Shown: positions 1 through 8,539 of the stretch, piece by piece
How positions within the stretch are numbered: the stretch's first letter is position 1
How the letters are laid out: every line of letters begins with the position of its first letter
Assembly: GCA_003194525.1 (NCBI GenBank)
Contig: NBIV01000705.1
Coordinates: 1 to 24,897 of the forward strand
Direction of reading: 5' to 3'
Length of the DNA: 24,897 nucleotides
From: Gracilariopsis chorda
Lineage: Eukaryota > Rhodophyta > Florideophyceae > Gracilariales > Gracilariaceae
Program-made: the position numbers and the translations under genes
Notes under the pieces: generated by a model
What the model was told of the DNA's origin: nothing
The model's database searches: none
The model's input: the letters and a program-made list of their open reading frames with translations, nothing else

Positions 1-1099
1 TCGGCTGGCACCCGCTATATGCTCTACGGGTAGTATAAATTGAGGAGTAGGATTCGGCGGTGACCACGAGCGTGAGGTGGTTGGACCTCAAGCTATGTCG
101 TAAAGTTAAGTTTTTGTTGAGCTTGTGCTCGTGCACTCCTCTCCTCTACAACTACTTGCAGTATGAGGAACTCTTACGCTGTACGGAAAAGGGCCCCTAC
201 AGGATGCTAGGGACATAACAATAACCTCCAGCTTCGCAAGAAAGTGCTCACAAAAGCAACGAGGAAGTGCCGCAACAATTGCAGGTTCAAACTTTTGGAA
301 CTTAGAAGATCTGAACGTCTGTTCACATCAACCGCGGATCAACCCTGCGGCTGTAGCCCCACTGTCATATCTCCAGTGCTATTGCACTGCACAACAGTTG
401 CAATGATTCAATTAAAAAAAAAAAGACAAAAAAAACCTACGAGACAGGGGTGTAGAATTCTACGCATCTACCCGTGAATTGCTAGCTCCTTCTCATGACG
501 CCGCCGGCGGCGTTTCTCAACTACGTGTAGGGACCGATTTGTCGAGGCGACCACAGCATGATGCTCTAGTCGCCTGGAAAGTTTCGAAAACGAAACGACC
601 ACTGAAGTGCTCTCGTTGCTCTCATGGAAACATCGATATCATGGTACCTTACATTTTTCACGATACTCATGCGATTTATTAAAAGGTTTCGGCCGTTATG
701 CACCAAAAGGGATAGATTTCTTCTCGAATGGGGCAGCAGAGATAAAGGTGTCACTCAGTGCGGAAGCTAGACGTCTATGCAAACATGATTATGATGATGA
801 TGGACTGCTCCTATCGTCGTCACAGTTTTAGATTTCTGCTTTGTTTGGGGTCTCGGGTCACTGCTATCATCTAGATTATCGTATTCTCCAGGTGGTCCTG
901 CAAGCAGGTAGAGAAATGCGCGTGCCTCCGCGATCGCTTTCCATCTGAGCCGCTCACCGAAGCGCTATTTTCATTAAATCCCTCCCGTGATTAAATCCTA
1001 CGCCTGTGTCGGTTGTACTCCATCTTCTGCGTGCGCAAGTCCATGCTGACGGCAATCGACGCACGGCACAGACCACTGCCGCATTGAGCCGTACGACAG
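1..1099. other. Stretch without a recognised gene (copy 1)
   Basis: No convincing gene is seen. There is a TATAAA-like element near 35-40, A-rich runs around 411-440, and a short GC palindrome (GCCGCCGGCGGC) near 501-512. The first exon of the NDUFA13-like gene, which would carry the ATG, should lie in the right half but was not identified. On the minus strand, roughly 790-970 can be read as an open stretch of ordinary composition, but it matches nothing I know. Confidence 0.5.
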
Positions 1100-1704
1100 G
1101 AGGTTGCTCCCAACGGCGGATATGCTCCTATCAACATTGCCAGAAATGTTCCCCGCTCAATCGGGCCTGCCGCCGGCCCACTCTTGTTCGGAACCGCGCT
1201 GATCATTTCATACAGCTTCTATTGCATTAGTACTTTTTACATTAAGCGAAGATGTGTGATTTCATGTGATTTCATCCGTCCAATAACACCTCCACATGTC
1301 TCAATCAATCTGACCCTGACTTGACCAACCCTGCTCTCTATTCGTGCTCAATTTTGTTTGGTAGGGATTTGCAACAAGAGAAGAAGAACATTCTTTTAGC
1401 GATCATTCCGTTTTTTACAAGCTAAGGATGAAGCTCGTTTTGTAGCAAAGGTAAGTGTCAATCCCTGATTTATATGCTCCTACCGCCTCATGAAATCAGA
1501 GCAAAGACACTTAAGGAGCTCGCAATTCGTATCCTGTTCGTCCCTTCCTTGGTGTGTTCTTCTATTTGTAGACAGAACAATACAGCAAATGGGAAGCAAA
1601 CGTAATGGCGGATATCCCTAGCTGGAAGGTAGGGAAAAAAGGTGCAAAAGTTTAGGAGTTTCATGCCTCCAGTTAGAGGAGAAGATCCGGTTTCTTACGA
1701 TTAA
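1100..1704 (+). pseudogene. NDUFA13: NDUFA13/GRIM-19-like complex I subunit, copy 1 (frame broken)
   Basis: This encodes the small single-membrane-span accessory subunit of mitochondrial NADH:ubiquinone oxidoreductase. Exon A (from about 1100, after an acceptor-like CGACAG) encodes GGYAPINIARNVPRSIGPA followed by a hydrophobic span, as in the family N-terminus. Exon B (1365-1450) encodes EKKNILLAIIPF and, after a shift, LQAKDEARFVAK. Exon C (1572-1704) encodes WEANVMADIPSWKVG and, after another shift, FRSFMPPVRGEDPVSYD and TAA. These match the family's conserved 'I-LPxLQAE' and 'VMxDVPxWKVG...MPP' blocks. Copy 1 has one extra T in the run near 1411-1416 and one extra A in the run near 1635-1640, each breaking the frame; copy 2 lacks both. 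The exon carrying the ATG and the exon A donor (possibly GTGTGA at 1254) are unresolved. The damage may be sequencing error. Confidence 0.8.
1451..1571 (+). other. GT-AG intron in NDUFA13-like gene, copy 1
   Basis: The donor is AAG|GTAAGT after the codons for RFVAK, and the acceptor is CTATTTGTAG. Removing these 121 bases joins FVAK directly to TEQYSKWEA, the order expected for the family. This is the best-supported intron in the window. Confidence 0.8.
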
Positions 1705-1924
1705 CGCTTGTACGAGAACAATAACCTTTAGCAGCAGGGTAAAGTAGCTTTCTCATGTTTCAAGACAAAAGAGTGTCAATAGAATACATTCTATCAACCT
1801 TAATTCTATCACTGAACCAGAACACATGCAGATGAAACACGATACAGATGTAGTATGAAAGTAGGCACTGTCTACGTCGCGTTTCAAACAGCGAAAGTCT
1901 TCAAAAGCGTGTTCAGAAGTACCG

Positions 1925-3488
1925 GTGGCTGCACTTCTGCTCCCTCGCCCCACTAGACTGACGTGTTCTTCGCAGAATCCAGCGTTATCGCGATGTGCTC
2001 CCAGAGAATCCCCGGCCTACTTCAATCGTGTGCTTTTCTCACATTCCTGGGCTTTGCAAACTCACAGTTCAAGCGAGCCACAAATGTTCAAGCGTTTGTA
2101 GCAGTACCCGCGTCACCTCTCTGTCCGAAGTCGAGATGCATTGGTTGTGTGTTCGCAGCATACAGCAGTGCTCACAGTCCCCACAGGTGTTGGGGGTGCC
2201 ATCGGCGGGTACGCTAGCGATTCACTTCCGGCTGCAAGACTTCCCCCACGCGTCACTGACACGCTCATTATTCACTCGGATGTTCTGAAAGGCGCACTAA
2301 TGTATTGGCCAATCTCCAATGCGTTATACGTGGAAGGATACGCTCTTGATCGATTTGCTTGTGGAGAAATGGGTCCCAGCCCCAGTGTCATCTACATCAA
2401 ATCGTCTCAGAATAGTACTTGATTCAGGCAGGCCCGAAGAGACCATCCTTCGCCATAGATACACCGCAGATGCTGCCCGTGCTACATTAGGCTTGGATAT
2501 CACGCACCGCACAACAACGTATTTTGACAATTATTTGTCAAAATAGCGTCATCGAAGGGAGGCGCTTCATGGGGACTACCGCTGATCCAGCGGCTTTGTT
2601 GCTTTCAGTCCAGCACCTCGAAAAGCATAGCTGTCAGGCTATAGCAGTTGTTTCCCAATTTTCTGAGGAAGATCATGTACAACTCGCAAACTACCGATCT
2701 GGAAACGCAGTTGATGCGAATTCTGGTGCAGAAGCAGTGATCAGCCATCTTGTAACTCGAAAGTTCCACCTAACATGTGCGCATTCTCCACCACTTCAAC
2801 CGCTGCAAGCAGATGACAGCGTTTCACCAAAGTCAGCAGCGGAAGAGCTTGGCTATACAGTTTTGTCCAGCGTGCTTGTTGAGCTTTCTCGAGCACCTCA
2901 TCTGGTTTCCAACAATCGGACGGACGTAGATTCTTCAGTTACTACGGCGGCGAATGTAGCCCTGCAGTGGTGAGGCTACCCAGTAGAGCCGACATGATGG
3001 TGATTGCGGTTAACGAAAATATCACAACGCTCGTTGTCAGAGCATCAAGTGCAGGAATTGATGACTCAACGCTAGTTTATGCTAGAAGTTACGCTGACGC
3101 TGCTGGCCTAGTCGCACCACACAGGGCCCGTATAACTATCTCCTCGCTTCAAACATCTGTAGCTCTTTTAAAGATTCATCCAATAACAGCGCCTTCCACG
3201 GATAATGCCTTGCTTCGCACTTTTGACACAATACAACGTAGAACAAACTCAGTCCCTCTGCAGCAATCCGCGGATAAGATAAATTCGACTTCTTGCATCG
3301 CGTATGGCAAGAGACAAAACAGGCTCATCACGAATTTGGTGCGCCCTGATCGCAATCTCCTAGCGACTAACTTTAGAACAAGAAGATCAGAATACGCAAC
3401 TCCACCAAGGAAACCATCGAGGTGCCCGAAGCGCTCTATTCTTGAACCCGGAGACAGACCCGTTCCAAAGTTCATGATCACAATTTAA
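1925..3488 (+). pseudogene. DUF3326-like plastid protein gene, copy 1 (several frame breaks)
   Basis: The sequence resembles DUF3326, a family of unknown function from cyanobacteria and plastids (recognised from memory). The conserved run appears in three frames: VPTGVGGAIGGYASD, GALMYWPISNALYVEGYALD (about 2190-2360), then RLRIVLDSG and YTADAARATLGL (about 2400-2495), then SGNAVDANSGAEAVISHLV, CAHSPPL and SVSPKSAAEELGYTVLSSVL (about 2700-2880), then VIAVNENITTLVV and GLVAPHRARI (to about 3135). Upstream, the frame from 1925 is rich in S, R, T and A and looks like a transit peptide; the true ATG is unknown. Breaks lie near 2370 (one A too many in GAGAAATGGG), near 2521-2544 (a palindrome), and near 2950-2990. 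The open frame runs on to 3488 beyond the family's usual end; that tail is probably not genuine. Confidence 0.68.
2521..2544. repeat. 10-bp perfect inverted repeat inside DUF3326-like gene, copy 1
   Basis: The arms ATTTTGACAA and TTGTCAAAAT flank a TTAT loop. The palindrome lies exactly where the coding frame shifts. Dropping 10 bases from within it would restore the frame from ITHRTTTYFDN to NSVIEGRRFMG, so it looks like a small insertion. Confidence 0.75.
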
Positions 3489-3499
3489 GCCAAAGACTA

Positions 3500-4344
3500 A
3501 AGTCCTTTTCGCGCACGTGGGCCCAACAGCTCTTTGTGAAGGGCGCGGATGACAGAAAAAGAAACGGTGCGTTGCATCCGTGTATACTGATAGCTGTTGA
3601 ACTATTTCGCATGCCGATCGGTCAGGGGTTGGTAGATGGTGGTGAAGAAATGTTTCAGTCCTGAGACTCGGCAGAAGTGTTGGCAAACATCGAGGTGAAT
3701 TGGGAATCACTGTCCGTGTGGAGATAAGGCGGCAGTCAATACCAAACAAGTGCGCTCCGGGGTCTACGTACATACTACGGCTCAAAAGCTTTCGAGAACA
3801 AAAAGCAAACTAATGAATTTGGAATTCTTTCCTGCTTGGCGGAAGAAGAGCACACGAATAATCGCAAGACTTTTCGTTCGGCTCTAAGCAACGGGGGCAT
3901 AGTGAAGGGGTGGGTGACATTACTGATCACCACTTGGCATGGCTTAGCGGAGAACAAGTGGGTGGCAGTCAGCAGGAACTTAGGGCACAAAGCTGACGCG
4001 TTTGAGGATGTATCGTTTGCGCGAAAAGAAGACACACAAGTCCTGAAACGAGCTCTACGAATGTTTCGAGACGAGACCGCATTCAAAACGAGTCACTAAC
4101 TAAAGTGACTCCCATCACTATAACACAGTCTCCTGGTGACGAAAAACGGTTTCTTGGAGGTGGGAGTGAACTGCAGCCCTCCGGGCTGCACTTCATTTCC
4201 ACCACGAGCCTGCCATTTCTAGATATAATAGTAAAGCAGAATCCGAAAAAACGCAGCGGCATTTCTGAGTACAGAGCTATCTGCAAAACTCTCGGCATTG
4301 GTGATGAAAAGAATGAATTTGGGAGCGTCGAGATGCTATGCTAG
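3500..4344 (+). pseudogene. Unrecognised decayed coding tract, copy 1
   Basis: I do not recognise this. One frame reads from 3500 to 4099 with only two interruptions (TGA near 3661 and TAA near 3726), then TAA before a second open segment, 4105-4344, in the same phase group. Composition is protein-like, with mixed charged and hydrophobic residues, for example GIVKGWVTLLITTWHGLAEN, KEDTQVLKRALRMFRDETAF and LDIIVKQNPKKRSGISEYRA. No catalytic motif, membrane span or repeat is evident. The opposite strand is also partly open here, so the strand is uncertain. The tract is well preserved between the two long copies, but so is the non-coding DNA around it, so conservation does not prove coding. Confidence 0.3.
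4159..4203. other. Strong RNA hairpin, copy 1
   Basis: Arms 4159-4179 and 4183-4203 pair over 21 positions around a TCC loop, with a single C-C mismatch and two G-U wobbles. The inner eight pairs (TGCAGCCC with GGGCTGCA) are perfect. A stem this long and even is unlikely by chance and resembles a small-RNA precursor or structured RNA element. It lies inside the unrecognised tract. No flanking terminal inverted repeats of a mobile element were noticed. Confidence 0.65.
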
Positions 4345-5285
4345 TCCTGAAGTGTAAGAACGGGCGTCGTGGAGCCAGACCTAGGCAGCGGAAGATCTCG
4401 AGTTTTTCTGACAAATACAATCTCAGGATGAGAGTGACACTGTCAAACTAGAACTACCACTGGGCCGAGAGCGACTCTTTATCAGGCAGCTTCACGCTGC
4501 ATGGCCAGGATTCATGATGTTGTAAAACTCGAAAAAACAGATGATATGATATGAGGGCTTGATCACCAAACGAGGCTTGAATGCGAGAGAAAGTTGAGAA
4601 GGAGCGATACGTCCTTGAAGGACTCGTGTCTGCATTTAAGTAGAAAGCGTTACCATTTTCGGAGTACGTTTGGTGCGGAAACGGATTGCACGTGAGCGCG
4701 TTGAGCTGGAGCGTTCGGCATGTTACCAATGATGGCCAGGGTAAATATCGGTCACGTGAGCATTACACTTAGGGTCAGAGCAGAGGCGTTGGGCAATGCG
4801 ACGGGTGTGATGTTGGTGCGTGGCAAGGTACTAACTCTCAACCCACCACCTGGCACGTAGTGAGTTGAGAGACCGACCGCGGGGTGTCACGTGAATCTTG
4901 AGACAACGCGTCTTGTAATCTCTACGTAGGTGCATCACAAGCGCGGTACGGCTGAAGCAAGGCTGCCGGAGAGAGATTGCCGACAGCGCAAAAGCTGTGG
5001 TATCTACATGTTTCCGGGAGAATGCACCGAAACAGGCGCCATCGGTGCGGTAACATTCGTAGTCGATAATCAGCAATACGCGACCGAAAGTGCTGACACA
5101 CAGGTGAACTCGAACACAGTGCCGCTTGGCATGTCAATAGCCGTCACTCTCTCTCGCCAGCGGGCGGCGATCACATTTTCCTTTTTCAGCCGGCTTGAAA
5201 AGCGGTCAAAACGACGCCTTAAGGCAGCCGCGCCAAGGACAGTGCCGGTACGAAACCGACGCTGTCACATACGCAGCAGAAATAA
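4345..5285. other. Stretch without a recognised gene, with two TCACGTGA sites (copy 1)
   Basis: No gene is recognised. Open segments occur on both strands, but none resembles a known protein. Two identical TCACGTGA palindromes (CACGTG cores at 4753-4758 and 4888-4893) are G-box/E-box-type sites. The stretch could be the promoter side of the orphan gene downstream. Confidence 0.4.
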
Positions 5286-5850
5286 GTGTTGGAGGAGGAG
5301 CAAGCCCGCCCGTCCATTCAAAAAGTTACAGCCCGTCACCGACACTCTCCCCCCCCCCTCCCTCCATCCAGCGAGCCGTTCGCACGCGTTGTACGCACGC
5401 TCTCTGGACGTGGCACAACGCGCCACGAACAGCGCACCCCCCGCCACGTGCTCCGGTACCGCACCCAAACTAACGCGAAAAACAGCATCCGCACGCGAAA
5501 CGAACGTACCTTCGCACCACCAGCTTCCGTACTTAAAAGAGCGCGCGCCGGCACCGCTCTGCTTCGCCGCCCCACCTCTCTTCGAAAACGAAGGAAGGCA
5601 GAACCTGTGACCCTTCCCATCACCAACTCCGCTTGCACCTCCATCGCTGCAACAACAGCAATACCGGCTCAATCTCTGGCTCGCACAAATGAACGTGTGC
5701 CCCCCGGCCCCGAGGGCTCACGTGGTCATCAGCCTTCTCCGAAGTACACTCCGCAGCACCCTCAGCAACACCCGCCGCGGCGCCCTCCGCAGCACCGGAC
5801 GTACCACACAGCGCCAGACCCAAGCATTCTGCCGCCCATGTTCTCTCAAA
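5286..5850 (+). other. C-rich leader region upstream of the tandem repeat, copy 1
   Basis: The plus strand is rich in C and A with a poly-C run near 5348-5358. Several frames are open because C-rich DNA has few stops, giving P/R/H/Q-rich translations of low complexity, for example around QHPQQHPPRRPPQHR near 5760. It may be the 5' part (untranslated leader or first exon) of the orphan gene, but no start codon can be chosen. Confidence 0.3.
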
Positions 5851-6400
5851 ATGACCATTTCCAGCACCAGTCTGCTCAGCACCAGCCTGTTCAGCTTCAC
5901 GTAACGGTCGTGCAGCCTTATTTTCAAAACTGTTGTACGTTCAATGGCTCACCAATCCCTCCGCCACAACTCCCTTTCTACCTCTCTTTTGCTAGTTGCT
6001 GACCAAAAGGTTTTCTTTTCTTCGTTCTCTCAAAATGACCATTCCTAAGCACCAGTCTGCTCAGCACCAGCCTGTTCAGCTTCACGTAACGGTCGTGCAG
6101 CCTTATTTTCAAAACTGTTGTACGTTCAATGGCTCACCAATCCCTCCGCCCAACTCCCTTTCTACCTCTCTTTTGCTAGTTGCTGACCAAAAGGTTTTCT
6201 TTTCTTCGTTTGCTCAAAATGACCATTTCCAGTACCAGTCTGCTCAGCACCAGCCTGTTCAGCTTCACGTAACGGTCGTGCAGCCTTATTTTCAAACTGT
6301 TGTACGTTCAATGGCTCACCAATCCCTCCGCCCCACCCCCTTTCTACCTCTCTTTTGCCAGCTGCTGACAAATAAGATATTCTTTTTTTCGTTTCCTTAC
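5851..6400. repeat. 184-bp tandem repeat, 3 units (copy 1)
   Basis: Units start with AAAATGACCAT (ATG at 5851, 6035 and 6219), giving a period of 184 bases. Each unit contains CAGCACCAGCCTGTTCAGC, CACGTAACGGTCGTGCAGCC and GTACGTTCAATGGCTCACC, then a pyrimidine tract, TTGCTAG, TGCTGAC and a T/C-rich run. Because 184 is not a multiple of 3, the frame rotates from unit to unit and each frame soon meets a stop, so the array is not one repeated protein. The last unit departs into a T-rich run ending ACACACAG, which looks like a splice acceptor with TGCTGAC as branch point. Confidence 0.9.
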
Positions 6401-6714
6401 ACACAGACACCTTCAACTTTCACTCCAGCTGCACCGTAAATCTAACCTTTGCTGACGGAGAGGGCTTAACTCGAGTCACGTCTTGCCCACAGTCGGGCAA
6501 TAGAGCCCCTGCCCCCGCGCCAGTTAACCCCATACCGCCCGTGGCGCCTGTGCATCCGGCTGGCCGCACGTCTCACCGTGCTCCAACCCTCCAATACGCC
6601 CCTGAACAGCGGCCTCCACAGGCCCCCGGTACATTGGCGTCCGTGCCCTCTCTACCTCGGTCTTCGCCACTGACGGAACAACCCTGCAAACGCAGCCGTC
6701 CGTCCGCACGCACA

Positions 6715-7332
6715 ATGCCCACATCCAACTCCAGCGAGTGTGAGGGTGGCGAAGATGGATTGCATAACGTGCGTACTCGCAGCCACGGCTCCACGTCCGC
6801 CCATGTGGACGAAGCCAATCTGAATGACTGGGAGGCTGTGGTAGACATGTATTTGCATGGAACCGGTGCTCCGGACGGTGTGCCGCTGCGCGATCATTGC
6901 AAAGGAGACGGTCGTCGTGTGAATGACTACAGACTGCTGGAGAAGCGCCGCACAGTCGGAAAGACGTTTGAGTTTTTAGGGGCGCCGAGGTTCAAGGCGG
7001 CGATCGGCTACCGTTGGGACGGCAACTTGCGCCGAAAGCAGAAATTGTACATTGTGATCAATCGTTGTCGCGTTGTGAACGCCATGAGGAAGGCGGGTGA
7101 GCCCGTACCGGATGACTTTGCGACGCTGGCGGAGATGATTGACACGCGCATTCGCGACAAGGAACGCGCCAAGGAGGAACGCGAGGCGAAACGCACCGCG
7201 GAGCCGAGGTGTCAGGGCTCCATGCCCGACGGATCTACGCGCATTACTGTGATGCCCAGAACTGCGCGTCAAGGCGAGCGATCGGTAGCTCTCGTGAGAC
7301 GCACGGACTCCGTGCCACGGAGTGGTAGATAA
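6715..7332 (+). CDS. Orphan basic protein, about 205 residues, copy 1 (intact)
   Basis: I do not recognise this family. The frame is open from 6444 to the TAA at 7330-7332; the first ATG is at 6715, giving about 205 residues, but an upstream exon may join (acceptor-like GCCCACAG just before 6492). The N-terminal part is low-complexity, rich in S, P, R and acidic residues. A folded-looking core (about residues 40-140) begins DWEAVVDMYLHG and contains GVPLRDHCKGDGRRVNDYR, FEFLGAPRFKAAIGYRWDG and KLYIVINRCRVVNAMRKAG. It is followed by a charged helix (IRDKERAKEEREAKR) and a basic tail. The basic charge suggests nucleic-acid binding, which is inference. The 184-bp repeat lies just upstream. It is the only sizeable uninterrupted coding frame in copy 1. 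Confidence 0.6.
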   Translation: MPTSNSSECEGGEDGLHNVRTRSHGSTSAHVDEANLNDWEAVVDMYLHGTGAPDGVPLRDHCKGDGRRVNDYRLLEKRRTVGKTFEFLGAPRFKAAIGYRWDGNLRRKQKLYIVINRCRVVNAMRKAGEPVPDDFATLAEMIDTRIRDKERAKEEREAKRTAEPRCQGSMPDGSTRITVMPRTARQGERSVALVRRTDSVPRSGR

Positions 7333-8539
7333 CAGCTGCGCTCAAAGGGCGGGAGGTTGTTTGGGTATTTTCATTTTTGGGTGTTGGTTTTTGGGGCTAA
7401 GAATGAAGCTTTGGATTTCCGCGATGGTGAGCACGTGTGAAGGGCTGTTCTGTTGCTGCGGTCGCTTCGGCGGCTGCGCAGCTGCGCATGTGCGCATGTG
7501 CGCGGCGCGTCGTGACGCGGGTGCGATGCGGCCGCTATGCGCGCCTCTCATTGGCGCTTCAGCGTCGCGGCGGCCACAGGCCACCACGGCGGATTACAGC
7601 GCTTGTCCGCAGTCGCCCTCTCCGGCGACGAAAGGTAGACGCTAACCCTTTAGCCATTGCATCACAGCTTGTGTGCCATACAAATTATCAAATAAATAAG
7701 CGCTACCCTTGTACGCAGCAGCGTACCGCGCACTGCTTGCACATAGTCTCATATCGCTCCCTCTAAGAGACCGCGCCGCGAGTTGTGAATTCGCTTCCAA
7801 CCGCTTTTGCCTCCCCAGCACGCTTTTGTAGGCAGAATTTCAGCCTGCTGTCGTGCCAAGTGGGACGGTACCAGCTCCAACGCTGCCAAACGTATCTCTG
7901 CAAAAGACGAACGCCGACCGTTTCCGATATCGCTTCATGTTGCAGCTGTCTAGCTCTCAAGCACAATTCGACGCTGTTAGTCCGCGCTCGAACGTCTCTC
8001 GCGCTTCACCCTTGTAAGGCTCTTCCGTGTAGTTTGCGCTACCAAACTAACCGCCCACATCACACCATGTGCTGCGCATGTTTACCCAAAGTTTACGTCC
8101 ATGTCACAAGTTTGTCTTCCGATGTACTCGTTGCCTATTCTAAAATCTAATTCCATTACCCTCACGCACCACGTGCAGCACTACTCACTAATCCAAAAAG
8201 TTAAAGGTTCACTCTTAATACGGTATCCACAACGTCAACGAAGAGATTTAACTGACATGTTTTGCTCAAAGTTCCTTTGCAAGCAATTGTCTGCCTTCAG
8301 TGGATGGTTGACTTCCTCCCTTTGTGAGGATGAGTTCCAGCCAGAGCTTAAGAAAGATGATTGCAAGTTCTCCAAACTGTTCAAAGCTTCGATTTCCATG
8401 CACTAACTCACCATATAACGCCGTTTAACCCTTTTTGTAATCTAATATATCCTTCTTGTCCACTAAATCCCAGTTCGAGTGCATTCCTCCATCTACCGTT
8501 TCTTTTCTCCCCTCTTCCGCTGTTGGGCTGTACCCCAGA
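7333..8539. other. Stretch without a recognised gene, GC-rich start
   Basis: This follows the orphan gene. It begins with a T/G-rich stretch, then a very GC-rich part (about 7440-7620) with alternating purine-pyrimidine sequence at 7483-7504, then ordinary DNA. Copy 2 ends at the equivalent of 8082, so 8083 onward is seen once. Short open frames at 8101-8406 and 8361-8558 resemble nothing known. Just before 8539 a T/C-rich run ending TACCCCAG looks like a splice acceptor for the ValRS segment. Confidence 0.4.
7483..7504. other. 22-bp alternating purine-pyrimidine tract, copy 1
   Basis: Twenty-two bases alternate strictly between purine and pyrimidine, built on repeats of TGCGCATG. Such tracts can adopt left-handed Z-DNA under supercoiling. 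The tract lies about 150 bases after the orphan gene's stop codon. Confidence 0.6.

Larger units (their letters stand above)
1..8082. repeat. Long direct repeat, copy 1
   Basis: Bases 1-8082 match 16478-24897 in the same orientation almost base for base. The differences are mostly single-base indels in short homopolymers, plus a few substitutions such as C2175/T18645, A2412/G18882, A2437/G18907 and T4196/C20663. One large difference is the number of 184-bp units (3 here, 5 in copy 2). The left end is the window edge and the right end is set by the end of copy 2 at the window edge, so the true boundaries are not visible. The unit holds the NDUFA13-like, DUF3326-like, unrecognised and orphan genes. 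Confidence 0.97.

Noticed and set aside
790..970. Possible minus-strand coding stretch containing AEARAFLYLLAGPP
   Set aside because: The reading looks protein-like but is short, has no recognisable family and no supported start or stop.
991..1206. Open minus-strand frame of 71 codons, identical in both copies
   Set aside because: It is antisense to exon A of the NDUFA13-like gene, whose plus-strand translation matches the family N-terminus; the openness is a shadow.
3176..3481. Minus-strand open frame opposite the DUF3326-like tail
   Set aside because: It resembles no family and is disrupted near 19735 in copy 2; no independent support.
4172..4190. Bacterial rho-independent terminator at the inner hairpin
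   Set aside because: No T-run follows the stem, and the window is eukaryotic by gene content and introns.
5265..6002. Several long overlapping open frames on both strands
   Set aside because: C-rich DNA has few stop codons in any frame; the frames are low-complexity and differ between the two copies because of indels.
5851..6400. CRISPR-like or repeat-protein interpretation of the 184-bp units
   Set aside because: Units are contiguous with no unique spacers, and 184 is not divisible by three, so neither a CRISPR array nor an in-frame repeat protein fits.
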